Assembly: GCF_003710915.1 (NCBI RefSeq)
Contig: NZ_RHHR01000010.1
Coordinates: 372,001 to 436,000 of the forward strand
Direction of reading: 5' to 3'
From: Brevibacillus invocatus
GTDB lineage: Bacteria > Bacillota > Bacilli > Brevibacillales > Brevibacillaceae
Length of the DNA stretch: 64,000 nt
Made by a program: the position numbers and the translations under genes. How positions within the stretch are numbered: the first letter of the stretch is position 1; every line of letters starts with the position of its first letter. The notes under the pieces were generated by a model. It saw nothing but the letters and a program-made list of their open reading frames with translations. It made no database searches and was not told the origin of the DNA. Of the stretch, positions 1 to 10,194 are shown in pieces.

Positions 1-154
1 AATAGCCGATGGACAGAGTAGCCGGGTCCCACGTGTAAAAGCGGACGGTAGGTGGTACTTTCCCTTCTCCATGGAGCTGCAAAATAGCCTCATCCACTGC
101 CATATTCATCGCTGGTGACATCGGTTCTGTCACAATAAAGCGCCATTTTTCCAT
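1..154 (-). CDS. lipM: Octanoyltransferase / lipoate-protein ligase family, N-terminal part (LipM-like)
   Basis: Only the first 51 codons are inside the window; the gene runs off the left edge. It begins [14 protein letters not shown], then NMAVDEAIL and [15 protein letters not shown], the usual N-terminal signature of the LplA/LipM family, which transfers octanoyl or lipoyl groups to lipoyl-domain proteins such as GcvH. The ATG follows an AGGAGG site (about 163-168). In Bacillus subtilis lipM also lies downstream of the gcv operon, and GcvH is the lipoylated carrier of the glycine cleavage system, so the context fits. LipM rather than LplJ or LipL is inferred from context. Confidence 0.75.
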   Translation of the reverse strand, partial: MEKWRFIVTEPMSPAMNMAVDEAILQLHGEGKVPPTVRFYTWDPATLSIGY

Positions 155-222
155 CAATTACGCCTCCTCTTAACCCTTTCATTGTACGCAGAAGATCGAA
201 GCATCCACAACCCTCAGGGCGT

Positions 223-1290
223 TCACCTTGCAGTTTGCTCGATCAGCTCCAGTACCTGCTTCAAGGCATCCTCTTGTCGAATCTGCCTCATGGCAGCAGC
301 ATAACCTGTTCGACGTTCCCAAACCCGCAAAAGGTCTTGCAAAAACCGCTCGTTGCTAAGCTCTTCCTCCTGCAGCACCTGGCAAAAGCCCTGTTTTTCA
401 AACGAACGAGCATTCAAAATCTGATCTCCCCGACTCGCCGCTTTCGATAACGGAATCAAGAGCATAGGCTTGGCTAACGCCAGAAATTCGAAAATGGCAT
501 TGGAGCCAGCTCTGGACACAACCAAATCAGATATGGCAAGCAGATGGGGAAGCTCCTCTTGCACATACTCAAATTGACGGTAGCCGTCATAGCGCAGGCT
601 CTCCTGCATCTGCCCTTTTCCGCAAATATGTATGATTTGGAATTTCTCCAGCAGTGTAGGCAAATTTGCACGAACCGCATCATTGATCCGCTTGGCTCCT
701 AGGCTTCCCCCCATCACCATCAGCACAGGTTTGTGATGAGAAAACCCACAGGTAATGAAGCCTTCCTGCCGATCTCCTCGCTTCAGCTCCTCCCGCACAA
801 TCGCTCCGACGTAAACCCCTTTGTGTTTGGGGATGTGGCTAAGCGTTTCGGGAAACGTCGCGCATACCTTGCTTGCGAACGGGATGGAGATACGATTCGC
901 CAGTCCAGGTGTGAGATCGGACTCATGGATCACAACGGGAATTCGATTGATCCATCCACCCATTACGACGGGTACAGAAACAAAACCACCCTTGGAGAAA
1001 ATGACATCTGGTTTCCACGTTCGCAAAAAGCGGGCTGCCTCCCAGACCCCTTTGCTGACACGGAGCGGATCGGTCACATTTTTCCAGTCGAAATACCGAC
1101 GTAGTTTACCTGTAGAAATCGCAACGTATCGAACACCTGGCAGATCTTTGGTCAGCTCTCGCTCGATACCTGCAGCTGAACCGATATAGGCAACTTCCCA
1201 GCCCTCCTCCAAAAAATGAGGGATACAGGCGAGATTGACCGTCACATGGCCTGCGGACCCTCCCCCTGTAAATACGATGCGTTTTTTCAT
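223..1290 (-). CDS. murG: MurG-like UDP-GlcNAc:lipid I N-acetylglucosaminyltransferase
   Basis: A 355-residue GT-B glycosyltransferase that should attach GlcNAc to lipid I at the inner face of the membrane to make lipid II. It starts [17 protein letters not shown] (the MurG glycine-rich loop, usually GGGTGGH), followed by [12 protein letters not shown] and, in the C-terminal half, [11 protein letters not shown] and [23 protein letters not shown], the UDP-GlcNAc binding region. The frame is open for 34 more codons upstream, but the chosen ATG has a GGAAGG site and follows the gcvPB terminator. Many bacilli carry a second MurG outside the dcw cluster; this position next to gcv/lipM suggests such a paralogue. 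Paralogue status is inference. Confidence 0.85.
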   Translation of the reverse strand: MKKRIVFTGGGSAGHVTVNLACIPHFLEEGWEVAYIGSAAGIERELTKDLPGVRYVAISTGKLRRYFDWKNVTDPLRVSKGVWEAARFLRTWKPDVIFSKGGFVSVPVVMGGWINRIPVVIHESDLTPGLANRISIPFASKVCATFPETLSHIPKHKGVYVGAIVREELKRGDRQEGFITCGFSHHKPVLMVMGGSLGAKRINDAVRANLPTLLEKFQIIHICGKGQMQESLRYDGYRQFEYVQEELPHLLAISDLVVSRAGSNAIFEFLALAKPMLLIPLSKAASRGDQILNARSFEKQGFCQVLQEEELSNERFLQDLLRVWERRTGYAAAMRQIRQEDALKQVLELIEQTAR

Positions 1291-1342
1291 CCCGCTCTTC
1301 CTTCCCGACGAGTATCCTACCATCCATCGTATCACGAAAAGG

Positions 1343-1374
1343 AAAAAACCGCCCGAAACGAAAATGGGCGGTTG
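1343..1374 (-). terminator. Rho-independent terminator after gcvPB
   Basis: Inverted repeat AACCGCCC / GGGCGGTT (1347-1354 with 1365-1372), followed in the leftward direction by a T run. It ends the gcv operon before the murG-like gene. Confidence 0.8.
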
Positions 1375-1391
1375 CTGGCAGAAGCAAAGCA

Positions 1392-2858
1392 TTATTGTGC
1401 CTGGTAGCGAAGAACGGGCTTACGTGCCGCAGTTGCTTCATCCAGTCGCTTGACCACTGTCGTATGTGGAGCTTCCTGGACGATTTCCGGATTCTCTTCA
1501 CATTCACGTGCAATTTGCAGCATAACATCGATGAATTCATCCAACGTCTCTTTGGTCTCCGTCTCGGTCGGCTCGATCATCATGCACTCATCTACAATCA
1601 GTGGGAAGTAGATGGTTGGCGGATGGTAGCCGAAATCCAGCAAGCGCTTTGCGATATCGAGTGTGCGCACACCCAGTTTCTTTTGCAGAACACCGGAGAG
1701 AACGAATTCGTGCTTGCACACACGGTCATAAGGCAATTGATAGGCGGTTGCCAAGCGACGCATCATGTAGTTGGCATTGAGTACTGCATTTTGAGACACC
1801 TGCAGCAAGCCTTCTGGACCCATTGTACGAATATAGCTGTATGCACGGACGAGAATGCCGAAGTTCCCGTTGTAGCCTTTTACCCGTCCCATCGATTGTG
1901 GACGGTCGTTATCCCAGTAGAACATGCCCTCTGCGTTCTTGGCAACGATCGGCTTAGGCAGGAATGGCTCCAGAATCTTTTTCACACCGACAGGACCTGC
2001 TCCCGGTCCACCGCCACCGTGTGGCCCCGTGAAGGTTTTATGCAAGTTGAGGTGAACGACGTCAAATCCCATATCTCCTGGTCGAGCGATGCCCAGAATC
2101 GCGTTGGCATTGGCTCCGTCGTAATAGAGCAGGCCGCCTGCTTCATGGACGATCTGCGCCATTTCCACGATATCCTCTTCAAACAGGCCCAGTGTATTTG
2201 GATTCGTGAGCATCAATGCAGCCGTGTCAGATCCTACCGCATCGCGCAACGCCTGAATATCTACCAGACCGCGCTCATCGGATGGGATCGTTACCGTTTC
2301 CAGACCTGCTACAGCAGCAGATGCCGGATTGGTGCCGTGAGCGGAATTCGGCACGATTACTTTGGTGCGATGACCTTCTCCGCGGCTCTCATGGTAGGCA
2401 CGGATCATCATCAAACCTGTCCATTCGCCCGCTGCACCTGCCGCAGGCTGCAAGGTGACGGAATCCATACCCGTGATTTCCGCCAGCTCCTCCTGCAGGT
2501 TGTACAACAGCTCCAATGCGCCTTGTACAGTCTCTTCAGGCTGGTACGGATGCGTCTGGGCAAAGCCAGGATAACGCGCAATATCCTCGTTGATCTTCGG
2601 ATTGTACTTCATCGTGCAGGAGCCGAGCGGATAGAATCCGTTGTCTACCCCGTGATTGCGGCGAGACAGCTCCGTATAGTGACGAACCAGTTGCAGTTCG
2701 GATACCTCTGGCAGTTCAGCTGGTGTTTCACGAATCAAATGCTTCGGCAAGAGACTGGCAACGTCCACTTCGGGTACATCCAGCTCCGGCAGATTGTAGG
2801 CAACCCGTCCTGGCTTGCTCATTTCAAAAATCAGTGCTTTCTCCTGGTCGTTACGCAC
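1392..2858 (-). CDS. gcvPB: Glycine dehydrogenase (decarboxylating) subunit 2, P-protein beta
   Basis: 488 residues, the length of B. subtilis GcvPB. With GcvPA it forms the PLP-dependent P-protein that decarboxylates glycine and passes the aminomethyl group to lipoyl-GcvH. The PLP lysine is in [18 protein letters not shown], and the early segment [20 protein letters not shown] is typical. The start is a GTG with GGAGG 9 bases upstream; an ATG at codon 13 is a weaker alternative. The first 8 bases overlap the end of gcvPA, so translation is probably coupled. Third gene of the riboswitch-controlled operon. Confidence 0.95.
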   Translation of the reverse strand: MRNDQEKALIFEMSKPGRVAYNLPELDVPEVDVASLLPKHLIRETPAELPEVSELQLVRHYTELSRRNHGVDNGFYPLGSCTMKYNPKINEDIARYPGFAQTHPYQPEETVQGALELLYNLQEELAEITGMDSVTLQPAAGAAGEWTGLMMIRAYHESRGEGHRTKVIVPNSAHGTNPASAAVAGLETVTIPSDERGLVDIQALRDAVGSDTAALMLTNPNTLGLFEEDIVEMAQIVHEAGGLLYYDGANANAILGIARPGDMGFDVVHLNLHKTFTGPHGGGGPGAGPVGVKKILEPFLPKPIVAKNAEGMFYWDNDRPQSMGRVKGYNGNFGILVRAYSYIRTMGPEGLLQVSQNAVLNANYMMRRLATAYQLPYDRVCKHEFVLSGVLQKKLGVRTLDIAKRLLDFGYHPPTIYFPLIVDECMMIEPTETETKETLDEFIDVMLQIARECEENPEIVQEAPHTTVVKRLDEATAARKPVLRYQAQ

Positions 2859-4203
2859 GAGTGATCGCCTCCAATTCCTGCACCAATGTGTCGATTTCTT
2901 CTTTTGTTCTCAGCTCGGTCACTGCCAAGAGCGTATGCCCTGCCAGCTCTGGATAGTCCAATCCCAGATCGTAACCACCGATGATGCCTGCATTCAACAG
3001 CTGCTTGTTTACGTCAGCCACCGGTTTGGACAGCTTCACGACAAACTCGTTGAAGGAAGGAGCGCTATAGACGATCTCCAATCCTTTTGCCTGCAAGGCT
3101 TGCTTGGCATAATGCGCTTTTTGCAGGTTGATCATTGCCATTTCCTGAACCCCTTGTTTCCCCAATGCAGTCAGTGTAATGGAGGCTGCCAAAGCTAGCA
3201 GCGCCTGGTTGGAACAAATATTGGAAGTCGCCTTTTCACGACGAATATGCTGTTCACGCGCTTGCAGGGTCAGAACAAAACCGCGTTTTCCGTTTTCATC
3301 CTTGGTTTGACCCACAATGCGGCCCGGCATTTTGCGCATCAGCTTGGTTGTAGTAGCAAAATAACCACAATGCGGTCCGCCAAATGAAGCAGGAATCCCG
3401 AACGGCTGCATGTCACCGACGACAATGTCTGCACCCAGTTTGCCTGGCGCTTCCAGAACACCTAGAGCTAGCGGATTGGAGGATACGACCATCAAGGCGC
3501 TATTGCCATGTACAATCGGTTCAAATGTCGCCAGATCTTCGACGTTGCCCAGGAAGTTCGGGTATTGCAGGATGACAGCTGCAGTTGAGTCATCGATGAT
3601 CGCTTCGAGTGCGGCCGGATCCGTCACGCCCTCGCTGTTGATGCCTACCTCTACCAGCTCTACACCTTGACCATACGCGTAGGATTTCAACACGGCGCGA
3701 GATTCCGGATGTACGGCACGGGATACGATCACTTTTTTCTTGCCTGTCTGACCGGATGCCATCATCGCTGCTTCTGCAAGAGATGTCGCTCCGTCGTACA
3801 TGGAGGAGTTGGCTACTTCCATACCAGTCAGTTCACTAACCATCGTCTGGTATTCAAAGATAGCCTGCAGCTCTCCTTGGCTGATCTCAGGCTGGTACGG
3901 CGTATAAGCGGTGAAGAACTCGCCGCGCAAAAGCATATGGTTAACGGTGCTTGGAATGTAATGCTGATACACGCCAGCTCCAAGAAAGTTGACATGCGTG
4001 CTAAAGTTTACGTTTTTGTTGGAGAGACCGGTAAAGTATTTGACCAGCTCCGGTTCAGAGAGCGCCTCTGGAATCTGAATGGGACCCTTGGAGCGGACTT
4101 CTTCCGGGATGTCGGCAAAAAGCTCTTCAATACTGGAGATCCCTAGCGTCTCCAGCATTTCGCGCTTGTCCTGATCGGTTTGGGGCAGGTAGCGGTATTT
4201 CAC
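2851..4203 (-). CDS. gcvPA: Glycine dehydrogenase (decarboxylating) subunit 1, P-protein alpha
   Basis: 450 residues from a GTG start, close to the 448 of B. subtilis GcvPA. It starts [17 protein letters not shown], and the segment [14 protein letters not shown] is characteristic. This is the non-PLP-lysine half of the split P-protein found in Bacillota. The GTG was chosen because TAAGGAGGAC lies just upstream (4211-4220), whereas the longer open frame has no site. The 37-base gap after gcvT holds only the ribosome binding site. Confidence 0.95.
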   Translation of the reverse strand: MKYRYLPQTDQDKREMLETLGISSIEELFADIPEEVRSKGPIQIPEALSEPELVKYFTGLSNKNVNFSTHVNFLGAGVYQHYIPSTVNHMLLRGEFFTAYTPYQPEISQGELQAIFEYQTMVSELTGMEVANSSMYDGATSLAEAAMMASGQTGKKKVIVSRAVHPESRAVLKSYAYGQGVELVEVGINSEGVTDPAALEAIIDDSTAAVILQYPNFLGNVEDLATFEPIVHGNSALMVVSSNPLALGVLEAPGKLGADIVVGDMQPFGIPASFGGPHCGYFATTTKLMRKMPGRIVGQTKDENGKRGFVLTLQAREQHIRREKATSNICSNQALLALAASITLTALGKQGVQEMAMINLQKAHYAKQALQAKGLEIVYSAPSFNEFVVKLSKPVADVNKQLLNAGIIGGYDLGLDYPELAGHTLLAVTELRTKEEIDTLVQELEAITRA

Positions 4204-4240
4204 GTGTATTGTCCTCCTTAATAGGATGGTAGTTTGGGTG

Positions 4241-5347
4241 CTATCCGTTTTTGGGGCGTTTGTAAAATGGCGCTGGAACAACTTCCGCCTTGAGGCGTTT
4301 GCCACGAATCTCTACATCCAATGATGTGCCAAGCGCAGCATATTCACTCTTCACCAGCGCGAGACCCACATTCTTTTTCAGTGTCGGCGATTGCGTCCCT
4401 GTCGTGACTTCCCCGATCTGTTCATCCCCTACAAACACTGGGTAATGACTACGCGGGATTCCTCGATCGATCATCTCGATGCCTACAAGCTTGCGTGCTG
4501 GACCGTTTTCTTTTTGCGCCGTCAATACTTCCTGACCGATGAAAGGAACTGCCTTGTCTACCTTGACCGCAAAGCCGATTCCCGCTTCGATTGGCGTAAT
4601 CCCTTGGCTCAGCTCCTGACCGTAGAGGGGCAGTTTGGCTTCAAAGCGCAAGGTGTCACGCGCACCCAATCCGCACGGGAGCAATCCGTCTTCTTTCCCA
4701 ACTTCCAACAGGCGATCCCACAGCTGTGCGACTTTGTCTGCCGGCATGTAGATCTCAAATCCGTCCTCACCGGTATAACCGCTGCGGGAAACCAATGCAG
4801 GCACGCCATCTACGAGCACATCCCGTTCAAAACGGAAGAAGCCGATTTGCGATAGATCTGTCTCGGTCAGTTTTTGCAAAATGGATTCTGCGAGCGGTCC
4901 CTGTATCGCCAGCTGCGCGGTCTCCTGTGAAATGTTTTGAAGGATTACGCCTTCCATCAGGTGCTCCTGCATCCAGGCGACATCCTTGTCAATATTCCCT
5001 GCGTTAATCACCAACAAATAATGGTCGTCTGCATATTTGTACACCAGCAGATCGTCTACAGTACCGCCATCGGGGTAGCAGAGAACGCTGTATTGCGCTT
5101 GGCCAACCGCCAGCTTGGATACGTCGTTGGTCGTCACGTACTGGAGATAGTCGAGTGCCTTGTCTCCTTTAACTTCGACTTCTCCCATGTGGGAAACATC
5201 GAACAAACCTGCCTTTGTGCGAACTGCCTCGTGCTCTAGTGTGATGCTTGAAAACTGAACTGGCAGCTCCCAACCACCGAAGTCGATCGTTTTGCCACCG
5301 TACTTGGCATAGCTGGCGAATAGCGGCGTTCGTTTCAAATCAGACAT
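4241..5347 (-). CDS. gcvT: Aminomethyltransferase, glycine cleavage T-protein
   Basis: 368 residues. It transfers the methylene group from aminomethyl-GcvH to tetrahydrofolate and releases ammonia. It starts [20 protein letters not shown] and contains [11 protein letters not shown] and the folate-binding segment [11 protein letters not shown]. The ATG at 5347 is preceded by GGAGGTG; an in-frame GTG three codons earlier lies inside that site and is unlikely to be used. First gene of gcvT-gcvPA-gcvPB, directly after the glycine riboswitch. GcvH is not in the window, as in B. subtilis. Confidence 0.96.
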   Translation of the reverse strand: MSDLKRTPLFASYAKYGGKTIDFGGWELPVQFSSITLEHEAVRTKAGLFDVSHMGEVEVKGDKALDYLQYVTTNDVSKLAVGQAQYSVLCYPDGGTVDDLLVYKYADDHYLLVINAGNIDKDVAWMQEHLMEGVILQNISQETAQLAIQGPLAESILQKLTETDLSQIGFFRFERDVLVDGVPALVSRSGYTGEDGFEIYMPADKVAQLWDRLLEVGKEDGLLPCGLGARDTLRFEAKLPLYGQELSQGITPIEAGIGFAVKVDKAVPFIGQEVLTAQKENGPARKLVGIEMIDRGIPRSHYPVFVGDEQIGEVTTGTQSPTLKKNVGLALVKSEYAALGTSLDVEIRGKRLKAEVVPAPFYKRPKNG

Positions 5348-5395
5348 GAATGGCACCTCCGTGAGTTATACCTTCATTACTTCAAATAATAAATT

Positions 5396-5460
5396 AAAGA
5401 AAGACAGGGAAGGAGAAATGGGAACACCAAAAAGCTGGCGCCCATTTCTCCTCCCCTGTC
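5396..5460 (-). terminator. Riboswitch expression platform terminator before gcvT
   Basis: A near-perfect 20-bp inverted repeat (5403-5422 with 5441-5460; arms GACAGGG... / ...CCCTGTC) followed leftward by a T-rich tract. It lies between the glycine aptamers and gcvT, where the family's transcriptional ON switch works: glycine binding favours read-through. Confidence 0.85.
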
Positions 5461-5648
5461 CTTGGTACCTGAGAGTTACCTTGCATGCATGGCGAACGGA
5501 TATTGTCCGCCTGCAAGTTTCCCCTTTGGTGGCTCATTCGAGCTCTCTCCAGAGTTGCGTCCAGTAGAGGTACTTTTGCCTGAGAGATTCACCGTTTCCG
5601 GCTTGCTCCTTCGGCGCTGCTGTGCAAGCAGTCTCTCCCTGCTACTAT
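5461..5648 (-). ncRNA. Tandem glycine riboswitch (two aptamers)
   Basis: On the minus strand the first aptamer runs from GGGAGAGA through GGCGCCGAAGGAGCAA-like sequence to AATCTCTCAGGCAAAAG. A short linker follows, then a second aptamer with CTGGAGAGA, CCACCAAAGGGG and AACTCTCAGGTACCAAGGAC. These are the conserved cores of the cooperative glycine riboswitch, ahead of the gcvT operon and its terminator as in B. subtilis. A 73-codon open frame across this RNA is accidental. Confidence 0.95.
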
Positions 5649-5869
5649 CATTCGCGTTGGATATTTGGCCATACATAAGTTCTTCATATGATTCCATACT
5701 AAGAGATGAACTTCTCCTTTATCCTACCATGAGAGTTCGCACTTGAAAACATACATTTCCACATCAACTATTAAAAATCTTAACGAAATCATAGAGTACC
5801 TTTCAAACGTTTGTGTTTTATGTTGGTGATAAGAAAGATATGGCAAAGCTGCAAAAAGGAGAAACCATT

Positions 5870-7570
5870 ATGCCGAATGTTCCTGTTTCATTCGATACCC
5901 ACTGGATCAATCCCCTGACAGAGCGGATGCATGAGGACGGGCCTTGGGACAAGTGGGAGCTGTTCAAGCTCGCTTTGGAAGCTGAAGAAGCCATGGCTGT
6001 ACGAGACTTTGACCAGCTGCAATGCTTGAAGTACTTGCCACAGCTCACCCCTTACCCTCATCAAATGGAGACGGCAGAGCGTGTCCTTAACGACATGCGC
6101 GGACGTGCCATCCTCGCTGACGAAGTAGGGTTGGGCAAAACCATCGAGGCCGGCCTGATCATGAAAGAATACATGGTGCGCGGGTTGGCGAAAAAAATAT
6201 TGATCCTGGTCCCTGCCTCGCTGGTCATCCAATGGACCAAGGAATTGAATCAGAAATTTGGCATTCCTGCCGTTGCACAAAAAAAAGAATACATGTGGCG
6301 CCAGCATGATGTCGTCGTTGCCTCAATCGATACGGCAAAACGCGACCCGCATCGTCGGCACGTGACGGATATCGAGTACGACATGCTGATCATCGACGAA
6401 GCTCACAAGCTCAAAAACAAACGAACCCGCAATTATCAGTTTGTCAAAGAAGTCCGGAAAAAGTACTGCCTGCTCCTGACCGCTACACCTATTCAGAATG
6501 AAATGGACGAGCTGTACAACCTAATCAATTTGCTCAAGCCCGGGCATTTGGGCCATACGTCTTCTTTTGCCTCCAATTATGTAGAAGGAAAACGCCAGGC
6601 GAAAAACAACGACGCTTTGCGAACAGAGATTGAAAAAGTGATGATTCGCAACAAACGCAGTGATGGAGGCATCCATTTTACCAGCCGTCGTGTTCAATCC
6701 ATTCCTATTTCGCTTACGGCTGAAGAAATGGACTTGTACGCGGGGGTTACCCGCTTCGTTCGCGACCAGTATCGATCCGGCGCGGGCGGCTTCAACTCTC
6801 TCGCACTAATTACCCTGCAGCGAGAAGTCTGCTCCAGCAAGGAAGCATCCTTCATGACGCTGTACAATATGCATCAACGTCTCTCCGAAGACTCTCCGCT
6901 GCGACAGGAAATCATGGAGCTGGTCGAGCTGATCAAACGTATCGACACTCACTCCAAGGCGGCCAAAACAGTCGAGCTGATCCAGCAGATCAACGACAAA
7001 GTGATCATTTTCACAGAGTACCGTGCGACACAAAATTACTTGCAAAAATACTTGCATGATCACGGCATCACCTCTGTTCCCTTTCGAGGAGGCTTCAAAA
7101 GAAGCAAAAAAGACTGGATGACGGATCTGTTCCAAAATCGTGCACAGGTTTTGATCGCAACAGAAGCTGGCGGTGAAGGGATCAACCTGCAATTTTGCAA
7201 TCAGGTCATCAATTACGACATGCCCTGGAATCCGATGCGTGTCGAGCAGCGAATTGGCCGTGTTCACAGGCTCGGCCAAAAAAGAGATGTTCATATCTAC
7301 AACCTGTCAACAGTGGGCACGATTGAAGAACACATCCTGAACCTGCTCTATGAAAAAATTGATTTATTTGAGATGGTGATCGGTGAGCTCGATGACATCG
7401 TGGAAAGGCTGAGTCTAAGCCAGTCGCTCGAAGAAAGCCTCGTGCAGATTATCATGGATTCCCGAAGCTCTGGGGAGATGGCGCTCAAGCTGGACAACAT
7501 GGGGCAAGCCATCCGGGCGATCCGTCAGACCAAACCGAGTCCCTCTCTTGCAGAAGCAGCAGATCAATGA
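5870..7570 (+). CDS. yqhH: SNF2-family DEAD/DEAH helicase (YqhH-like)
   Basis: 566 residues, similar to B. subtilis YqhH. The N-terminal RecA lobe has DEVGLGKTIEAG (Walker A near residues 84-95), DEAHK near 176 and LLTATPIQN. The C-terminal lobe has IIFTEYRATQ, EAGGEGINLQFCN and the motif VI segment MRVEQRIGRVHRLGQ. This is the full SWI2/SNF2 motor set, expected to translocate on double-stranded DNA; the target is unknown. The ATG at 5870 follows AAAAAGGAGA. It is divergent from the gcv operon and paired with yqhG 33 bases downstream, the B. subtilis arrangement. Confidence 0.9.
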   Translation: MPNVPVSFDTHWINPLTERMHEDGPWDKWELFKLALEAEEAMAVRDFDQLQCLKYLPQLTPYPHQMETAERVLNDMRGRAILADEVGLGKTIEAGLIMKEYMVRGLAKKILILVPASLVIQWTKELNQKFGIPAVAQKKEYMWRQHDVVVASIDTAKRDPHRRHVTDIEYDMLIIDEAHKLKNKRTRNYQFVKEVRKKYCLLLTATPIQNEMDELYNLINLLKPGHLGHTSSFASNYVEGKRQAKNNDALRTEIEKVMIRNKRSDGGIHFTSRRVQSIPISLTAEEMDLYAGVTRFVRDQYRSGAGGFNSLALITLQREVCSSKEASFMTLYNMHQRLSEDSPLRQEIMELVELIKRIDTHSKAAKTVELIQQINDKVIIFTEYRATQNYLQKYLHDHGITSVPFRGGFKRSKKDWMTDLFQNRAQVLIATEAGGEGINLQFCNQVINYDMPWNPMRVEQRIGRVHRLGQKRDVHIYNLSTVGTIEEHILNLLYEKIDLFEMVIGELDDIVERLSLSQSLEESLVQIIMDSRSSGEMALKLDNMGQAIRAIRQTKPSPSLAEAADQ

Positions 7571-7603
7571 TCCTGATCCAAAAACTGAAGGGAGGTTATC
7601 GCT

Positions 7604-8659
7604 ATGCAACAAGAACAGGTCAGACAATTTGTGGAGCGTTACCTCGCTTCCTTTTCCGCACATATCGTAGAATCCCATCCTGACTATTTGACGGTGAAGC
7701 TGCCTGTTGAGATTGACAAGGATATCGGCAACCGCCCTTTTTACTGGAGCTGGGTTGAAAAAATGAATCTGGCATACCAGCCGTTGGTCCTTACATTTGC
7801 GTTTCACCCAGATCGTATGCCGGATGGATTGCGTGCTGAGTACATTCATCTGGGCGCAGGACGAATGCAGCAAATCTTTGCCTCGACAAAAAAGCACGGA
7901 CAATTCGTATGCATGTATGAGCAGACCAAGAGTGTATGGCCTTCCTCCGGTACTCGCCGATCCACTCCTCTGGTGCCCTGGCTAGGTTTGAACCTGAAAA
8001 TTTCTCTGCTCTGTGATAAGAAACGAGACATTCTCATGTACCTCGGGATCAATCTTCATGAGCCCAGGATCGTCCATGATTTCACCTCTTTTTTGTTTAG
8101 ACTGCCTTTATCGCCTGCTATTCCGGATTATTTTTATACCTTGGATCGGCGCATTACGCTATCGCAGGCTGTCCACATGACCCAGCAGGAGGTTTCGAGA
8201 GTACTGGATTTGGAGGATCAGAGCTGGGCTAGCGAAGCAAGATCGCGGCTGGATGAGGAATTAGCTATATTGCAGGCTTACTATGACGAACTGGCTCTAA
8301 GGGAGCAGCCTGCGGAAGAAGAAATCGAGAAAGAGGAAAATGAAATCAAAGAAACGGTGGAAGCCATGGAACAGGTGGAAGCTGCCCCTCCTGTCGAAGA
8401 ACAAGACGGGACGGCGTCCTTTGACGAATACCGTTCCTCTGGCGGACGAATCCTCGACTTTTTACGTGCCAACGGGATTCCGATGACTCCACGCGAAGAG
8501 ATCAATCAGCAAGAGTGGAAAAAAAGCACCCCACAGGAGGAGCGTCAGCGTCGAATGGACGAACTGACCTGGCAATACGAACCGCGGATTGATGTGAATC
8601 TGATCAATGCCGGCTTGTTCTATCTCCACTCCACCCCCGGATTGGGGCGAATCCTGTAA
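7604..8659 (+). CDS. yqhG: YqhG family protein, function unknown
   Basis: 351 residues with a GGAGG site. The first 210 residues match the YqhG family (RQFVERYLASF, NRPFYWSWVEKMN, GAGRMQQIF, PWLGLNLKISL). An acidic, probably disordered or coiled stretch rich in Glu follows (about 228-265), then a C-terminal segment ending DVNLINAGLFYLHSTPGLGRIL. As I recall the B. subtilis protein is about 260 residues, so the acidic insertion makes this one long. It is always found beside the SNF2 helicase, which suggests joint function; no catalytic motif was seen. Confidence 0.8.
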   Translation: MQQEQVRQFVERYLASFSAHIVESHPDYLTVKLPVEIDKDIGNRPFYWSWVEKMNLAYQPLVLTFAFHPDRMPDGLRAEYIHLGAGRMQQIFASTKKHGQFVCMYEQTKSVWPSSGTRRSTPLVPWLGLNLKISLLCDKKRDILMYLGINLHEPRIVHDFTSFLFRLPLSPAIPDYFYTLDRRITLSQAVHMTQQEVSRVLDLEDQSWASEARSRLDEELAILQAYYDELALREQPAEEEIEKEENEIKETVEAMEQVEAAPPVEEQDGTASFDEYRSSGGRILDFLRANGIPMTPREEINQQEWKKSTPQEERQRRMDELTWQYEPRIDVNLINAGLFYLHSTPGLGRIL

Positions 8660-8770
8660 AAGATCAACGAGAAAATGTGTGACATAAAAGACAAGTTGCA
8701 ACAAATCTTTTGTACTGATCTGGTTACAATAGGAATAAGATAGCCTTTTACAAAAGGTGGTGCATGGATT

Positions 8771-9631
8771 GTGACCAGATGTTTTCTGCCGATCTTGTAT
8801 GCCTGGTTTGCTTTATTGCTTGCAGTCCATCCTGCTATGGCGCAAGGCGAAGCGAACTGGGACAAGCAGTTCCAAGCTCAGGTCCAGGAGTGGATGAATG
8901 CAATAGCCAGTCGGGACCCTCAATTTAAAGAGTGGCAAAATGCACGAACCGAGGTGCAGACATTGGGCGCCAATCAACACCAGTGGCTCGTCAGCATCAA
9001 ACAGTCCGGACATCAGGTTGGTTACATGGTGATCGGGGAAACACCCGAGCCCAAGCCGCAAGCCAGATTTGTTTTGCTGGAGTATGGGGTTGGTGACTAT
9101 ATTTTATTCGATGATGCCTTCGCTCCCAGAGAAGTTGCCGCTGAGCCTGTCTATGATGGTTTTGCGTCCCATTGGCTGATCGCGCAGTCTGCACCCACAA
9201 CGCAAATGGTCAATGCAAAAACGGGCGAGATGTATCCGACAGCTTTTCACGCCAACGAGCCTGTCATGAGCAAGCTATCCCCTGATGCAGTCGTCCATCC
9301 TGGGGAGCAGCTGACGCAAACCCGAATCTTGAAGCCAACGAGTGAAGATCCTTTTGATCAAATCGGCTGGATGCATCAGCTCTATTCAAACAAACGCATC
9401 ACCTGGGGACAGCTCTGGCAGCAGCAAGCCGAACAATCACGCATTACGTTTACTGTGCCCCTGTACCACGAGCAGGTCCTTGCCCCGTATGTGGTGGGCT
9501 CCCTTCACTTGTGGAATGATCAGAATCCTTACGTAGGTGTTTGGGATGAAGGACTTCGGTTTGTTCCGTTCACCTACGCGGATCAAGTCGGACAATTCCA
9601 CGTAAACGAAACAAGCTCTCCCGCCGAGTAA
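8771..9631 (+). CDS. Secreted protein of unknown function
   Basis: 286 residues from a GTG with AAAGGTGG 10 bases upstream. Residues 1-24 form a signal peptide (hydrophobic core LPILYAWFALLLAV, cleavage after AMAQ). The mature part contains WLVSIKQSGHQVGYMVIGE and LLEYGVGDYILFDD, suggesting a beta-rich extracellular domain, but I recognise no family. It follows yqhG by 111 bases and ends in its own terminator, so it is probably a separate unit. Confidence 0.65.
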   Translation: MTRCFLPILYAWFALLLAVHPAMAQGEANWDKQFQAQVQEWMNAIASRDPQFKEWQNARTEVQTLGANQHQWLVSIKQSGHQVGYMVIGETPEPKPQARFVLLEYGVGDYILFDDAFAPREVAAEPVYDGFASHWLIAQSAPTTQMVNAKTGEMYPTAFHANEPVMSKLSPDAVVHPGEQLTQTRILKPTSEDPFDQIGWMHQLYSNKRITWGQLWQQQAEQSRITFTVPLYHEQVLAPYVVGSLHLWNDQNPYVGVWDEGLRFVPFTYADQVGQFHVNETSSPAE

Positions 9632-9653
9632 CCGGTGGAGAGCTTGTTTTTTT
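9611..9653 (+). terminator. Terminator overlapping the end of the secreted-protein gene
   Basis: ACAAGCTCTCC (9611-9621) pairs with GGAGAGCTTGT (9637-9647), then a run of seven T. The left arm lies inside the last codons of the gene ending at 9631. Confidence 0.85.
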
Positions 9654-9661
9654 GCCCACAA

Positions 9662-9916
9662 CTAGTGGTGCTCGGTTTCTGACAAACGAATGTTGACCTC
9701 ATGAAAAACCTCGTTGGTCGTCAAGCCATCTGCGCTAATCACCGGGGCGCCAGAGCTCTTGATATCTTGCATCCCCATGACGTTGACATCCTGACCAGTG
9801 ATAACAATCGCATCGACTTCCTGCTGCCAATTCCCGAGAGGTACCACTTCATAACCATTGTCACGCAACATCTTGCTGATTGGAGAAAGCGATTGTTCTA
9901 CGGCTACTCTCGCCAT
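9662..9916 (-). CDS. UPF0180 family protein (YkuS-like)
   Basis: 84 residues. VITGQDVNVMGMQD and ISADGLTTNEVFHEV match the UPF0180/YkuS family of small cytosolic Bacillota proteins of unknown role. The start ARVAVEQSLSPISKMLRDNGYEVV also fits. The ATG follows GGAGGG. It lies 30 bases after the yqzE-like gene on the same strand. Confidence 0.8.
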   Translation of the reverse strand: MARVAVEQSLSPISKMLRDNGYEVVPLGNWQQEVDAIVITGQDVNVMGMQDIKSSGAPVISADGLTTNEVFHEVNIRLSETEHH

Positions 9917-9946
9917 GATATCCCTCCGTCAATTCGTGATGTGTCG

Positions 9947-10108
9947 TTATTTACGCAACAAAAGCTTGATAGACATCGGTATCGCTCCAAACCAACGCGA
10001 TGACCAGGATTCCCGCGGGACTTTCCGTTGCCGCCGTTCTTCCTTTGGGGTCTCCACATATTGTACAAACATTCTGGTCAAAAACTTTAGATACTCTTGA
10101 AAGGACAT
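9947..10108 (-). CDS. yqzE: YqzE family small protein
   Basis: 53 residues: starts MSFQEYLKFLTRMFVQYVET and has the family pattern PKEERRQRK and RWFGAIPMSIKLL. The chosen ATG is preceded by AGGAGGG; the 30 further upstream codons show no start signal. Unknown function; in B. subtilis yqzE lies near the comG genes, which are not seen here. Confidence 0.75.
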   Translation of the reverse strand: MSFQEYLKFLTRMFVQYVETPKEERRQRKVPRESWSSRWFGAIPMSIKLLLRK

Positions 10109-10194
10109 GGTGCGTCCCTCCTTTGCCGTTGGGCCCGTGCCGATGATCTGCAGCATGGACACCTCATTCCTAGTCTGTCCCGACTCCCTCGAAT

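Noticed and set aside
1395-2864. Long open frame (489 codons) on the plus strand
   Set aside because: It lies antisense to gcvPB, has no family resemblance and only mirrors the codon bias of the real gene.
5476-5697. Short minus-strand frame over the gcv leader
   Set aside because: It covers the tandem glycine riboswitch; the RNA conservation explains the sequence.
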